Shown here piece after piece: positions 24,781-35,718 of a stretch of DNA of 64,000 bases. This DNA is from Istiophorus platypterus (Eukaryota > Chordata > Actinopteri > Istiophoriformes > Istiophoridae): the NCBI GenBank assembly GCA_016859345.1, contig CM029126.1:3218501-3282500 (forward strand), read 5' to 3'. Position 1 is the first letter of the stretch. Each line of letters begins with the position of its first letter. The notes below the pieces were generated by a model, which had not been told where the DNA came from, made no database searches, and saw nothing but the letters and a program-made list of their open reading frames with translations. The position numbers were made by a program, and so were the translations under genes.

Positions 24781-25149
24781 AAACCTCTTCATGCAAAAGC
24801 GTCGGGCCGTCTTTTTCATACAGCCGTCATGACTCATGCGACTGGCGAACGCTCTGTGGGAGTTGACAATAAACGTTTCGACTGGCATCGCGCATTCACC
24901 GCCCCTTGTTTGAAGATTCTCAGCATCGGTATCACGGTTAAGATGGGAATTAGGACACAGTAAAGCAGAGTTTTTTGGTACAAGGCTCCCAACGCGCACA
25001 TGTGCTGAATTAAAGTGTCTGCGAGGCCAAGGCTGTTTCACTCTGATATATATCTTCACGCTCTTTCTTTTCAACAGCTCTCATTCTCTTTCTGGACACA
25101 TGCCAGTTGGAATAATTTCGATTTTTTTTTTCTTTTCTTTTTTTTCAGT

Positions 25150-25200
25150 CCGACTCTCACCGTGTGGACTATGCAAAACAGCTCCTATTACAAAAGCGGG
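25150..25200 (+). other. Candidate 51-nt exon
   Basis: A long pyrimidine tract ending in cag at 25149 is followed by exactly 17 codons, reading SDSHRVDYAKQLLLQKR, and then a GTGAGA donor at 25201. Both splice signals and an in-frame length divisible by three fit a small cassette exon. Against it, T-runs are common throughout this window, so a pyrimidine tract is weak evidence. The peptide is too short to assign. Confidence 0.2.
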
Positions 25201-25843
25201 TGAGAGGTTAGCTTTTCTCCCTTTTACTGAGCTTCAGAGGGAAGAAAACCTGTTTGGTAGATATCAGCAAGTACTGGGCTTTTTTTTTTTTTCTTTTTTT
25301 GCATCTTTGTTTTAGCAGCCGCTTTTGCAAAGGAAATATTGTTTTGTTTTATTTTTTGTTTTTTATGTTTTTTTTTTGTGTCAGCGGGGCGGAGAGGCCA
25401 GAGGAGCACGGAAACATTAGCTTGTCCAATCACCATGCCAATCATCGTCTTTTTCTACCGTAACTGTAAAATAACACTGAATATAACGGGGGATGTCTTG
25501 GAAAATCACGTCCGATCCTTGTGTGGATCGATGCCGAACAAATACTGAGAGAGAAACTTGAATCTTAACTTTTACGTTTTATTAACACAGTGGTTGTTTA
25601 GGACGATGCCGTCAAGGCCTGTTTGAAGGTTAGGTTCAGCCCCTGGACCCTTTTAAAAGAGATGGGAGCCCGATACGGAGCAGGTGGTTTGACGGTGAGA
25701 TGTTTTGCCCCAGACGCGTGATCCTCGAGCGTCTGACTGTTTTTAGTTGGAAGTAGTTGCCTTGTCAGGGCCCGTGAGCGTGCGTCTGCTTTGGAATTAC
25801 ACACTGTTGTGTCTGACATCGCAGGGGACATGATGCAGGGGGT

Positions 25844-25877
25844 TGTGTGTGTGTGTGTGTGTGTGTGTGGGGGGGGG
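25844..25877. repeat. (TG)n followed by G-run
   Basis: Thirteen TG units ending in nine G bases, with a second G-run nearby at 25881-25887. Confidence 0.9.
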
Positions 25878-25982
25878 TTGTGGGGGGAATGCCACTCTAC
25901 AGGAAATGTCTTGATGTAAACGTAGATATAACATGAGGAATGTGGCCTGGCTCTTCCTCAGACAGACCAGGTGTGATGGTGA

Positions 25983-26062
25983 GTGACTGACTGACTGACT
26001 GACAGACAGACAGAGAGAGAGACAGAGAGAAACAGAGACAGAGAGAGAGAGAGAGAGAGAGA
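25983..26062. repeat. (GACT)n-(GACA)n-(GA)n compound microsatellite
   Basis: Tetranucleotide units grade into GACA and then pure GA, an 80-base purine-rich tract on the + strand. Confidence 0.9.
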
Positions 26063-27304
26063 AGCATTTCAAACTAAAAACCATTGAGTGAGTAATTATT
26101 TATCATTTCTGTCACCTATTCTTATACGTTTTAGTCCACTTTGCCTGCAGCTCTGTGTGAGCCCATAAGCATTTTAACCTTCGACATTAACCGGGGCCTC
26201 TCAGCGTATGAACTTTCATTATAGATGATCTTACAGAGCGAAAAGTACCATAAACGCAGCAGGAAAATTGTTGCCATGAAGTTTCTTACGGGAACAGGGT
26301 TTTTTTTTTGTTGTTGTTTTTTTAAATAATGGCCCCAAACTACATTACTTTCAACAAACTTTGTTAATAAAAAAAAAAAAAAGGAAAGTAAACGGGACAG
26401 GAAACTCTCATCTCACGTTTCTCTCGTCCACAAAACCAAGACAAATTAATTTATAATGATGCTTGTCACCTCTGTCCCCTGTTAAACATCAAGCACAAAG
26501 TCTTATGAAAATAGTCATTTAAATCTCCACTTTGAAGTTGGCAATTGTGCCTAGCAAACCACAGGGTTTAACAAAAAAGATATAGACATAGAGATATAAA
26601 TGTTTCAAAAACGGAATCGGTCCTAAACTGTCTGTGATTACTACCCTGAGGTAACTACCAATAATTAGTGTATACAGACGACTGGGGCTCCTGGGTCAAT
26701 TGGCCCTGAACTCATATTGGAGTAGATTTGTCACACAAAAGAAAAAAAAAAGTGGGGGGGGGTAAAGGAATTGAACTATATATTAAACACAAAAGAATGG
26801 TAAATAATAAAAAAATTATATATATTAAAACACAAATGTTCCACTTTGTCATCTCCGTCTTTACAAGATATCTCACTAAATGTCTGAACTTCCAGACAGA
26901 CAGCAACGTCCACCTGAAGTAATTTAAGAGCAATTATGAGATCGAGCCCTCCTAATTCAAAGCCTTCATTCGGAGTGAGATATTACTTCGTTTGAGCTGC
27001 GAATCACTCAGTCCAAGCACAGGTCAAGTGCCATGTCTGTGTGGTGCCTCACACATAAAGGACAGTCATTACCAGCCTCTTGAACTTTGACCTCCGCCCT
27101 TATTAACTTAGAAATCTGTTTTACGTCCTTGTTGCGGAAAAAAAAATTGCGTAATCCAAAGGCAGCTAACCCCCCGGCAAAAGTCAAAGTACATGTGGTG
27201 TGGTGTGTTGATTTTTTTTAAAACTAAATTTCATGTACCATCTACCATCCTTGTGTATTGTTGCAGCCCTGCACACGTGGAGAAGGAGGAGGGAGAGGAA
27301 AAAT

Positions 27305-27331
27305 AAAAAAAAAAAAAAAAAAAAAAAAAAA
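27305..27331. repeat. Poly-A run
   Basis: Twenty-seven A bases, the longest A homopolymer in the window. No retrogene-like sequence was recognised immediately upstream. Confidence 0.9.
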
Positions 27332-27663
27332 GGGGAGACAAGGCAACGAGAGCTCATTATCTGGTCGTCTATGCCGGTCCACGGCGCGCCATTGATGGGT
27401 GCCAGAGGAGAGTTTGAAGCAGACAGATGGGGTTGCACCCTACTCTTTCCACACAAAGGACGACCGAGCAGGAATAACACGTCCGCGGAAGTGACACGTT
27501 GGCGTCGTAATCCCCAGATTACCTGTCCGCCTCGATCTCCTCCCGCCGCGTGTCTGCGCGTCAGAAAAGATAACAAACGCCAGCTCGGGCCCCCCGACCA
27601 CCGTGAGGCCATGTTTGATCGGTGCTGTCAAGATACGAAATGTTTGCGGCAGGAGCCGAGTTA

Positions 27664-27695
27664 TCCCTCCCTCCCTCCCTCCCTCCCTCCCTCCC
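27664..27695. repeat. (TCCC)n microsatellite
   Basis: Eight perfect TCCC units. The minus strand (GGGA)8 is a classic G-quadruplex-capable sequence. Confidence 0.95.
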
Positions 27696-28400
27696 AGCCC
27701 CTTACAGGACGTGTGATGCCAGGACATGTGAGACTGAGGCCGATGAGGTAGAGGAGGGGAGGGATGTGTCGTCCTGGGTCAATGTGGTTGGCGTCGTGGC
27801 CAGTTCGAGACCCCTGCTCACGCAGCATCTGACTCTCCCCGGGAGAATGATTCATATCTGCGGCACCGAAAGATGCGAACCATCTGCCGCGGTCACCGCC
27901 TTGCGAGGATGTGAAGAACGTGCGCACTTTAGCAGGACCGCCACTGCAAAAGATGCCACATCTGTTTTTTGTTTAAAGCATGTTTCATTGTCACAGCGAA
28001 TGTTTAAGGTTGTCTTTCTGCAAACCAGGATTAGTTGTGCTGACAAGCATCAGCACAAACTACTTTTGGGAGCAGAGGATGAGACAAATTACCGTGCAGG
28101 CTCGTGGCTAGAAACTTTTTTGTATTCAAATGGACAATGTTGGAAAGTCGATTTCCAGCTAATCGCTCTTTACCAATCAAGAGAACAGCTGAGTAGGAAG
28201 CGTCAAGCTTTAATCTGATCAGACCTGAGGACATGTCGGCAGCGTAAAGCTACATCAGCAGGACAGGAGAAATGGTGACCGTGGTTTAACAAACATCAAT
28301 TTAAAATGTTGGGCTCAATAAAAACTATTACCACTCTTGCACTCTGTACCAAGTACTCCCTTTGTAAAATCACTTGGTTTCCCTTTGTGTTTTGCTGTGC

Positions 28401-28505
28401 TGCCTTGCGTTGCGCTGCCTTGCGTTGCGCTGCCTTGCGTTGCGCTGCCTTGCGTTGCGCTGCCTTGCGTTGCGCTGCCTTGCGTTGCGCTGCCTTGCGT
28501 TGCGC
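28401..28505. repeat. Perfect 15-bp minisatellite, seven copies
   Basis: Seven identical tandem copies of TGCCTTGCGTTGCGC. Half-units are visible just upstream (tgctgtgc) and downstream (tgtctgcc). The period is a multiple of three, so every frame is open and encodes a five-residue repeat (for example ALRCA). Perfect identity implies recent expansion or strong homogenisation. The unit carries two CpGs. Confidence 0.95.
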
Positions 28506-29617
28506 TGTCTGCCTCGAGATCCAATTTCATGCCTTTTTTTTCACCTGGTCTTGGGGTTCACATATGATGTGGATGGAAAAAACTTCCCGATTGGACACCT
28601 CGGGCCAGACAGACATGCATCAGCAGCTCTGAGGACGAGGACGTTCCTCAAAGACTGTCTTTGACTGCTGCCACAGGTCAGATTACAGCCATTTGATTTG
28701 AGAAGAGAGAAAAAAATTAAAAAAAACCCACACTTTGTTCAGTCGTCTGTCCTTAGCGTTTTATTTCTACATCCAATTTCTACGTGCTGTCTGCATTTCT
28801 GCCTCTCATCAGCTGGGCTTTCTTCCCAGGACGTCGTTCGGCTGCTGTTTTTACCGAGGGGCACATCTTGTGTTTGCAAGAACCGAGTGGGAGAAAGGGA
28901 TTTAGTGGGGTTTTCTGTTTTGTTTTGCTTTTTCCCCCCGTTGATGATTTGCATGATTTTGGTTTGGGAGCGCCGTGGCAGCCTGCAGAATTTTTAGTCA
29001 CATCGAGTGGGCACAAACAGTCATGAATCTCGGGAGGCAGGCAGAGGTTTGACATGTCGGATTTCCCTCAAGAGGGCATGATCCTCAGTCGATGCCAGAT
29101 CCTTTGTCCGTAGGCATAAAAAAAACCTGAAGAGGTTGATGAGCATTGTTCTTTGGGCTGAGTTGAACAATGGTCCGCTGACAATAACACTGTGATTACA
29201 GAAACCATCAATTCAGTCAAATAGGGGAAAAAAAAAGACCTCAGAACTTGAGGGAATATGAGAAAATGTAACATGGCATCTTGTTTTTTTCAGAGAGGTA
29301 CAGTTGCACAATTTCTTTCATACCGACTTAATCTGCAGCCTTTTGCTTTTTCGTGTTAAATGAAATGATCTGTGATGTTTTTCCTTTGCTGAAGGTTGGT
29401 GGGCGCCTTGCTCAGTGACCCCCTCGGAAATTGTTGTTGAGACAACAGGGGGCGGGGGTGCAATGTATGCCCTTCTTCAAGCACTCTTGGATCAAGAGCA
29501 TGGAGATATTTGTTGAAAGGTTTTGATTTTGTCAGGTGTTAATTGGGGTAGAGATTTTCAAGAGAACACTTTAAGGTCCCGTGAAATTCACCGCATGTGA
29601 AACCGATCTAGGGCTCA

Positions 29618-29669
29618 GGCCCCCACGCTCGGCCCCCGCGCTCGGCCCCCGCGCTCGGCCCCTGCGCTG
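29618..29669. repeat. 13-bp GC-rich minisatellite, four copies
   Basis: Four tandem copies of a 13-bp unit, GGCCCCCGCGCTC, with one or two changes in the first and last copies. Confidence 0.9.
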
Positions 29670-29873
29670 GGCATAAACTGGATGGACAGAGTGTCTCCTC
29701 TCTTTAAGCCATATAGGGCCTGCACTGGTGCCAGGTCACGATTTGTCGTTGTTCCTTCGTTCAGCTCACGACATTTACTTATGACATTTTCCAATTTAGC
29801 TGTCAAAGTTTCTGGAAGGATGGAGAGGAGGGAAAAAAAAAGTACAATTTATCAACAAAGCAGGACGCACAAG

Positions 29874-29901
29874 CACAGACACACAGACACACACACACAC
29901 A
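29874..29901. repeat. CA-rich microsatellite
   Basis: CAGA/CACA units becoming pure CA. A second (CA)7-8 lies at 30080-30094. Confidence 0.85.
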
Positions 29902-30129
29902 AAATAAGTCTCTTTGTGTACACTGTTTGGCCAATAACGTCCAGGAGCTTCACCAAGGCAAATCAGATATGAATAGACATTCATGCAACCAAATTGATGC
30001 GTCAGTCGGTGGGAGAGAGACAATTGCTGTAATTGTGAAGAGGGAGGGTGACAAGATGTAAAAAACAATGCCAGTCTCTCACACACACACACACATTCTG
30101 TATATAAAAACTCTGAGAAATGTATTTGT

Positions 30130-30560
30130 GCCTGCAGAGGGAAAGTATTTGTATCCTCGCGTTTGCATAAATATATGAGCTGAGGCGTTTATAGCCGTGT
30201 GGCTGGGGGAGGGGGCGTACAACATGCTCTTTAATAAAGACACAGGTTGGCAGATCGGGAGTGTCAGTGCATGTTGCGTAGCCTCTTCAGGTGATTTATG
30301 AGAGCGCTGCTGGGCTATTACATTATGGGGGCCCGGTCCTATTCAGGGAGGGTGATAAGAGCAGCCCACCTCTATTGAGAGACTGCAGGTACAAGCGTTT
30401 TGTTTTAGTGGAATACCACTGCTTTTTGATAAGGGAATTAAGCGCGAGCAGGATCTAATCACGTTATCTGCGCTGCGGCTGCAGCTCATCTATTAGGTTA
30501 GCGTCGGCGCTTTCGTCCTTCAGAGTTTGCAGAGCACGTTCAAGGGGAATAAAATGGCTT
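30130..30560. promoter_or_regulatory. Candidate conserved regulatory element
   Basis: A complex, low-repeat stretch between microsatellites, with motifs such as gcataaatatatgagc, gtgatttatgag, aagggaattaagcgc and taatcacgttatctgc. These contain octamer-, Hox/Cdx- and GATA-like cores. No open frame looks coding. The texture is that of vertebrate conserved non-coding elements. This is inference from composition only; no alignment could be made. Confidence 0.25.
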
Positions 30561-31589
30561 GGAATTACTCGCGTCTTCGTTGCATTTCAAATTGTAAGAC
30601 CTCCCTTTATTGCGTAAACTGTATTATGCATCAGTTATATTTACGTGAAGCAGTTTATTCTGGGACAATTATCACCGGCAGCTCGGGGCTGGTCTGCAGT
30701 CTCTTCCCACTCTCTTTCAGCTTGGGACCTTGTTACTTGTAGAGGACGGGTGGCCGACACTGCGACGAGGCTGGAGTTCAAGCCGCGGGGGGGACACTAC
30801 GGGGTATCAGTCCGAGCGGTCCCGCAAGAAAAAGGACAAGTTACGGTCGCTTTCAATTAGCACAGCATGTTGTCGCTGCAGTGAAGCCACAAGGTGGGAG
30901 GCAGCCTTGGGCTTTAGGGAAGGAGAAGAGAGAGAGAGCGGGCGACGGCCAGAAACAGACGGAAGTAGAGGCAGAAGACAAACTCTTACTGCACACATTT
31001 CACTGTCATCACAGTGCAGAATGGATGGGTAACATGCTGCACGGTGGTAGTTGTTAATCTGTATTAGAATCACAGCCTAAACACATCTTGCCCAGTATAT
31101 TGAAGCCATCTTTATTTGTTGCGTGTCCCTGATCCATAAAAAAAAAATGTTGAGGGGAAAAAAAATCTGCGTTCCCTTGGTGACAGTTGTCTCCAAGTTT
31201 GCATCCTACAACGAGTCAAACAAAAATTCCAGAAAGTACTGGGTAACGCAGCGCGTATGGGAAATCTAATTCAGATTGTAAAAAACCTTCAATTGGTTAC
31301 AGGTTTTTCCGTATAGCAATGATCTCAGAATCTAGGAAATAAGAAGTTGAGCCCTGACAGCAAATCCCAGAGTTTTAACATACTCTAACTTAGGTTGTGG
31401 GCATATTTAATTCAGTAAATACTACCTGCAGCATTGAAAGAGTTAGGTTGTTGGTTTTTTTTCTAGAACTTTCCGACCAGTCCCAAAAGCATCGGGCCGT
31501 GTTGTCCCTCGGGACGACGTGCCTGCATGTTTCGGCCACGGCGGTCCAGCGAAGCATTTGCCGCAGCAGAAAAGGAGACGAGCAGTGAT

Positions 31590-32160
31590 GAAATCTGTCA
31601 GATATGAAGGACCGACTCTGAACCGCCTTTCAGCGGGATGGAAGAGGGGAATAATTAATGGGTCTAATATTCCACTCCATCCTGACAGCCCCTCAAGAAC
31701 TCATTTGTGACAAGACGGCGTAAAAGACTCGTCTCACTGGCCAGAAATACTGATGGTGACCAGTCTGCTTGTGATTCATGACGTTAGATAAGAGGACCAA
31801 GAAAAAAAAGGCGGCCCTATGTTGGCGGAGTGCATCATTGGCAGTTCGCCTCCCATTACCGATGACATCATTATGTCAGAGCTGTAACACGGATATTGAC
31901 GAGCAGCTGCATTGCAGCATAATAGGATTTCCCAGTAATTTTGCAACCGGGCCGACTCTCGAGTCCTCGGCTTCCTCGGAGATGAGTCGTTTGTCTCCAC
32001 AAGTCAAACAAACCGGCACGGTTATTGCGCTAAACATACTGACGCATGCGAGAGTAGCTCTCCCCTGGGGTCAGGGAGCGCCAGCTGAGCGGGATGCGAC
32101 TCGCCGTGGTCTGCTGGCTTGGGCGGGGGGGCTGGGACAAATAATGCGGCTCCCTGTCTA
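31590..32160. promoter_or_regulatory. Candidate conserved regulatory element
   Basis: Complex sequence with homeodomain-type cores (aataattaatgggtc at 31650-31664, cccattaccgatg at 31853-31865), CRE-like tgacgttag and tgacatcat motifs, and E-box cagctg. No repeat and no credible exon. Conservation is inferred from appearance, not measured. Confidence 0.25.
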
Positions 32161-32379
32161 GAAGGCATTATCCCCCTCAGAAACGCGAGGCTATTTATGT
32201 CGAGGTTGCGGGTGTGTGTAGTGAGCGTGGCCGTGCCGATGTGCCAATTAGTCCTGTACTCAGAAGACTCACGCATGCCTGCCTTGCCACTTGTTGGGGA
32301 CGAAGACGTGATTTGGAGAGAAGTAATTGCATCGGTCGCTGTTGACACGGGGGCTTGAATGATTGGCTTTTTTTTGGCC

Positions 32380-32720
32380 CGAATGCCGGTTTTTATTAAG
32401 CACTCTGTGTTTTTCCAATGATGTTGATAACGGGACGGAAAAATGCTTCAACGGGCGATTTCGACCATGAGACACTTTCATTGTTAATTGAAAACCAGGG
32501 ATGATTGAAATTAATTATAACAACTTGCCACAGACTGCCAGTCTGGCCCCGATCAATTCTGCAATATGTGTCCTCAAAATTTTTCCTCACCATGTTTGAG
32601 GTTATACAGTGACACTAAGCGGCCAGTAATTGATTTTTAAGTATCAGCCTGAATAAAGGGAAAACCAATTTTGGTCTAAATTGAATTAGATTAATAATTA
32701 TAATCGAACATTAAACATCT
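32380..32720. promoter_or_regulatory. Candidate conserved regulatory element rich in TAAT cores
   Basis: Contains gttaattgaa, aaattaattataac, cagtaattgattttt and gattaataattataatcg within about 240 bases. This is a dense cluster of TAATTA/TAATTG homeodomain half-sites in otherwise complex sequence, with no open frame of note. Confidence 0.3.
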
Positions 32721-33355
32721 GAAGTTGAACAGAAGACGCATAGTGTGGAAGAGGAGGTGCTGATGAACACAACAGCAGATTAATTTAGCGGCCTTAGCCT
32801 CAGAAGTTCCTCCAAACCCCTCGGACCGCACGCCGCAGCTTTGATGCATGCTTTATTAGTTTTATCTCCAGAGGACGGCGGAGAGATTAGAAGGAGCTCG
32901 GTCTCCGCACACCTCTGCACCTTTTTTAGCAAAATGCCTTGTGTTCACCAGCAGTATCATTACACACATTACACAAGGACTGGAGAGTAGGGAGCCTTAT
33001 CGTGTCATGTTTCTCCAGATAGCAATAGCTAACGAGACGCACAAATGTGGGAATTAGAGGAGATGGGGTGGGGTGGGGGGTGTCTTGGACGAAAATTTGC
33101 AAATAAACGCCAGCGTCCTCTTTGGTTAGTAGCGCCGTCAGCGCAGTTGAGTTGTTTTTCTTTTGCCATATGCAGGTGCATTGTCGAGAGAGACCTCCAG
33201 AGAACGGAGCAATTTATTAGACATTTCTAAAGTAATAGGTGGCCGGTTGGACTTTGATCGAATTCTTGTTTATTACACAGACCCAGGCTATTCTTCCCTG
33301 GACTGTGTAGTCATCTCAGAGGAGAAACATGCGTTCGTAATCGGAAAAAAGCTTC

Positions 33356-33374
33356 TTTTTTTTTTTTTTTTTTT
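33356..33374. repeat. Poly-T run
   Basis: Nineteen T bases, just downstream of the candidate open frame at 33176-33336. Confidence 0.9.
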
Positions 33375-33464
33375 AAAGCCTCAGTGGATATTTTTCAACT
33401 GGCCAGCTCCTCTACCCTCGCACTTGTCAGGCCCCCAGTCTATTACATTCTCCTCCCTTCCTAA

Positions 33465-33600
33465 AAGACGGCAATTAATCTAATTACTAATCAATCAGCC
33501 AGCGGGCTTCCCGCCTCCTCTGTGCTAATGGAGGATATGACAGGCCTGGACCCTGCATTATTAATACCTCCATTCCTGGAGCCTAGCCCCCATCCCCCTC
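33465..33600. promoter_or_regulatory. Candidate homeodomain-rich regulatory element
   Basis: Starts with caattaatctaattactaa then tcaatcagcc, packing four TAAT-type cores and a PBX/HOX-like TCAATCA into about 30 bases. It continues through tgctaatggagg and gcattattaatacc. No coding potential is seen. Confidence 0.3.
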
Positions 33601-33806
33601 ACCCCACCCAACGCCCGCGGTTAGGGGCCATTGATCACTACCACAACCCAGTGAGTACGGCAGGGCCCACGGGGGAACATCTAGAGTAGCGGGAGTGGAA
33701 TCGGGGAAGTGGTGTGCCAGCCTGTGTTGGATGAATCTGTTTAGGGCGATTTAGGGTAATTTCGGCAGGGGAAGGATTTTGCCTACTTTGCTCAGTGGCG
33801 GGGGAA

Positions 33807-33821
33807 GGGGGGGGGGGGGGG
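33807..33821. repeat. Poly-G run
   Basis: Fifteen G bases. Assembly length here may be unreliable. Confidence 0.9.
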
Positions 33822-33854
33822 TCAAATGGATGCAAAAATGGGAATACGTCGGCT

Positions 33855-33877
33855 CGGTGGTGCACGGTGGTGCACGG
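33855..33877. repeat. 10-bp direct duplication
   Basis: Two adjacent copies of ggtggtgcac, with a diverged third (atggtgcac) about 20 bases on. Confidence 0.8.
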
Positions 33878-34029
33878 GGTCTGCTGGGAAGCTCATGGTG
33901 CACTCTTGAAGGAGATGGGGGATTGCGAAAGCGGCACTAATGGGAATGTTGTGCTCTAAAAAGCTCATTTGGTTAATGGGGCTCACCTCTAAACTATTAT
34001 GGCAATATAAGGGACCTCTCTGTGGGACT

Positions 34030-34220
34030 ATTTCCAGGAAATGAAATTAGAAACTATGGGATGCCGCTAACGCTGGGGTCGCCGTGTGGCAATGAAACAA
34101 TCGCGGCAACACCATCCTTCATCTCCCATGCGTTATATGAGCGCACAATCCAACAGCCCCAGCAGCTGATGTTATGGAGCCTGATAACAATCCCGCCAGC
34201 TGATCTCATTCGCTAAAATC
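34030..34220. promoter_or_regulatory. Candidate conserved non-coding element
   Basis: An evenly complex stretch with aatgaaacaatcgcggc (SOX-like ACAAT), gcgttatatgagcgc and gagcctgataacaatccc (GATA and SOX-like). It lacks homopolymers and microsatellites, unlike nearly all its surroundings. A 64-codon + ORF overlaps but has no splice sites or recognisable peptide. Confidence 0.25.
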
Positions 34221-35660
34221 AATATTGGAACCGGCTCTGTTCAGGCTGGAGGATCAAAAAACAACCAAAAAAGAGCTGAACAAAACAACCAAACTGCTTT
34301 GCTTGTTGGTAGCTGTTACCTTCAAAATCCAATGGACAGGCACCATCCTGTGTCCTCTTTAACTGAAACTGCTGACCCTAATTTATCCAAACCCTGTGCT
34401 GGCGGCCGTTTTATCATGTTGGTTCTCCGGTCTCCATGTTGTGTTTGAGGACACTCTCTTAAAACTTTGGTTTTCATGACTTGAAGGCAATTCATTATTC
34501 AGCCTTTAGTGGTTTTTATGATCATATCATCATAATAAACTTGTTGTTTTATTTGTGTGATCTTCACATATTCACTTCAATGACCTGTTTTCCATTATGT
34601 TGCTGATTATTATTCCAGACCAAACTGTTACTGGATTAAGCAGTTAATCAATAGTGTAAAATGCTAATTAGTTGAACCCCTACACGTATAGTTAGGTGAT
34701 AAATGAAAGGAAATAGTTGGGCAAATTAATGGAAAAATATACAGGATACAAAGGGTCATTTAACGGTTTGATCAGTAATGCGATTCGTACGCTATAACCT
34801 TTCACAGTCACCAGATCTCAACTCAATCCTTTCAGACACTTGGCAAGGGTAATTACAGCTGTTCCGGAGGCCCAGTACCAAATAAAACACTTTATGAGTT
34901 TTCTTTTAATTCGTCCCCCATCTGTACGTCTGTATGGGGAAGAAAAAAAAACCCAAAACATTCTTACGAACCTTTTTGATAATGAGTTCAACCTTATCTC
35001 CCAGCCCTGTTCAGGGTAGCGATTTTTGACCAGAAAAACAGCTGTGGCCCGTCGGCGGTGCAGCCGATGCGTGGGAAGGTTGGAAATGAGTGGTCGGGGG
35101 TTGTGTGTAATGGAGCCCAGCGGCCTTTGAATGTATTTTTTGAGGTGACATCACTTGGTCCTTAATCCACCAGGCCATTGCCCATGACTAAGACCCAGTG
35201 TCAGTGGCCACGACCTTTCCACCAGACCCGGCCGCCCGTTCTAACTAAAGCGATGCCACCCCCCCATCTTTTTCACTGCCACCATAGGTTAGGTTGCCGT
35301 AAGCTGGCGTGCCGAGGCTCCCGCAGCGCTCTGCTGAAGTTGCAGAGGGGCCCCAGGGTTGTTGAGTGTTTACAGGCTTTCAGGACGGAGTCGGCTGGCT
35401 CATTGTGGAGGGATGGGGAAGGCAATGCGGCTTATCTTGCTGTGCTTTGCTACTGAGTCACTGAGCTGGACATGCTTTATGCATGGCTAAGGATGTGAGG
35501 AATCGCTCTGTGGTTAACCCCCTCCCCCCTTTCCATTTCATTTAAGTGTGATGGGTGGTGTATGCGTGGGTTAAAAACTGTCTGTTTAATAGGAGGTAAG
35601 CTTGGTTACAGGAAATCCATGGACCAGTTGCCAGTAGTCACCACTGGTCATTAGAGATGG
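34221..35660. other. Non-coding stretch, possible degenerate repeat
   Basis: No gene seen. The segment at about 34630-34685 (ggattaagcagttaatcaat, then gctaattagttgaacccct) vaguely resembles a common fish repeat ending in AATCG...TTGCAGCCCT, but it is too diverged to be sure. Confidence 0.3.

Positions 35661-35662
<2 letters not shown>

Positions 35663-35716
<54 letters not shown>
35663..35716. repeat. (TG)n microsatellite
   Basis: Twenty-seven uninterrupted TG units. Confidence 0.95.

Positions 35717-35718
<2 letters not shown>

Noticed and set aside
24229..24832. Overlapping GC-rich ORFs on both strands (up to 182 codons)
   Set aside because: GC-rich sequence lacks stop codons in many frames. 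No splice pair or homology-like features.
27795..27820. tRNA B-box-like AGTTCGAGACC
   Set aside because: No correctly spaced A box and no cloverleaf; not a tRNA or an evident tRNA-derived SINE.
27622..28218. 198-codon + ORF
   Set aside because: It runs through the (TCCC)8 microsatellite and continues as unrelated composition; no domain.
28306..28664. Four overlapping ORFs with ALRCA- or GSATQ-type repeats
   Set aside because: Artefact of the 15-bp minisatellite, whose period is a multiple of three.
30730..31032. 100-codon + ORF after a ctctctttcag acceptor, with a basic RSRKKKDK stretch
   Set aside because: The acceptor AG at 30720 is followed by a TAG in other frames, and the ORF composition drifts to Arg/Glu from a GAGA tract. 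No donor; not convincing.
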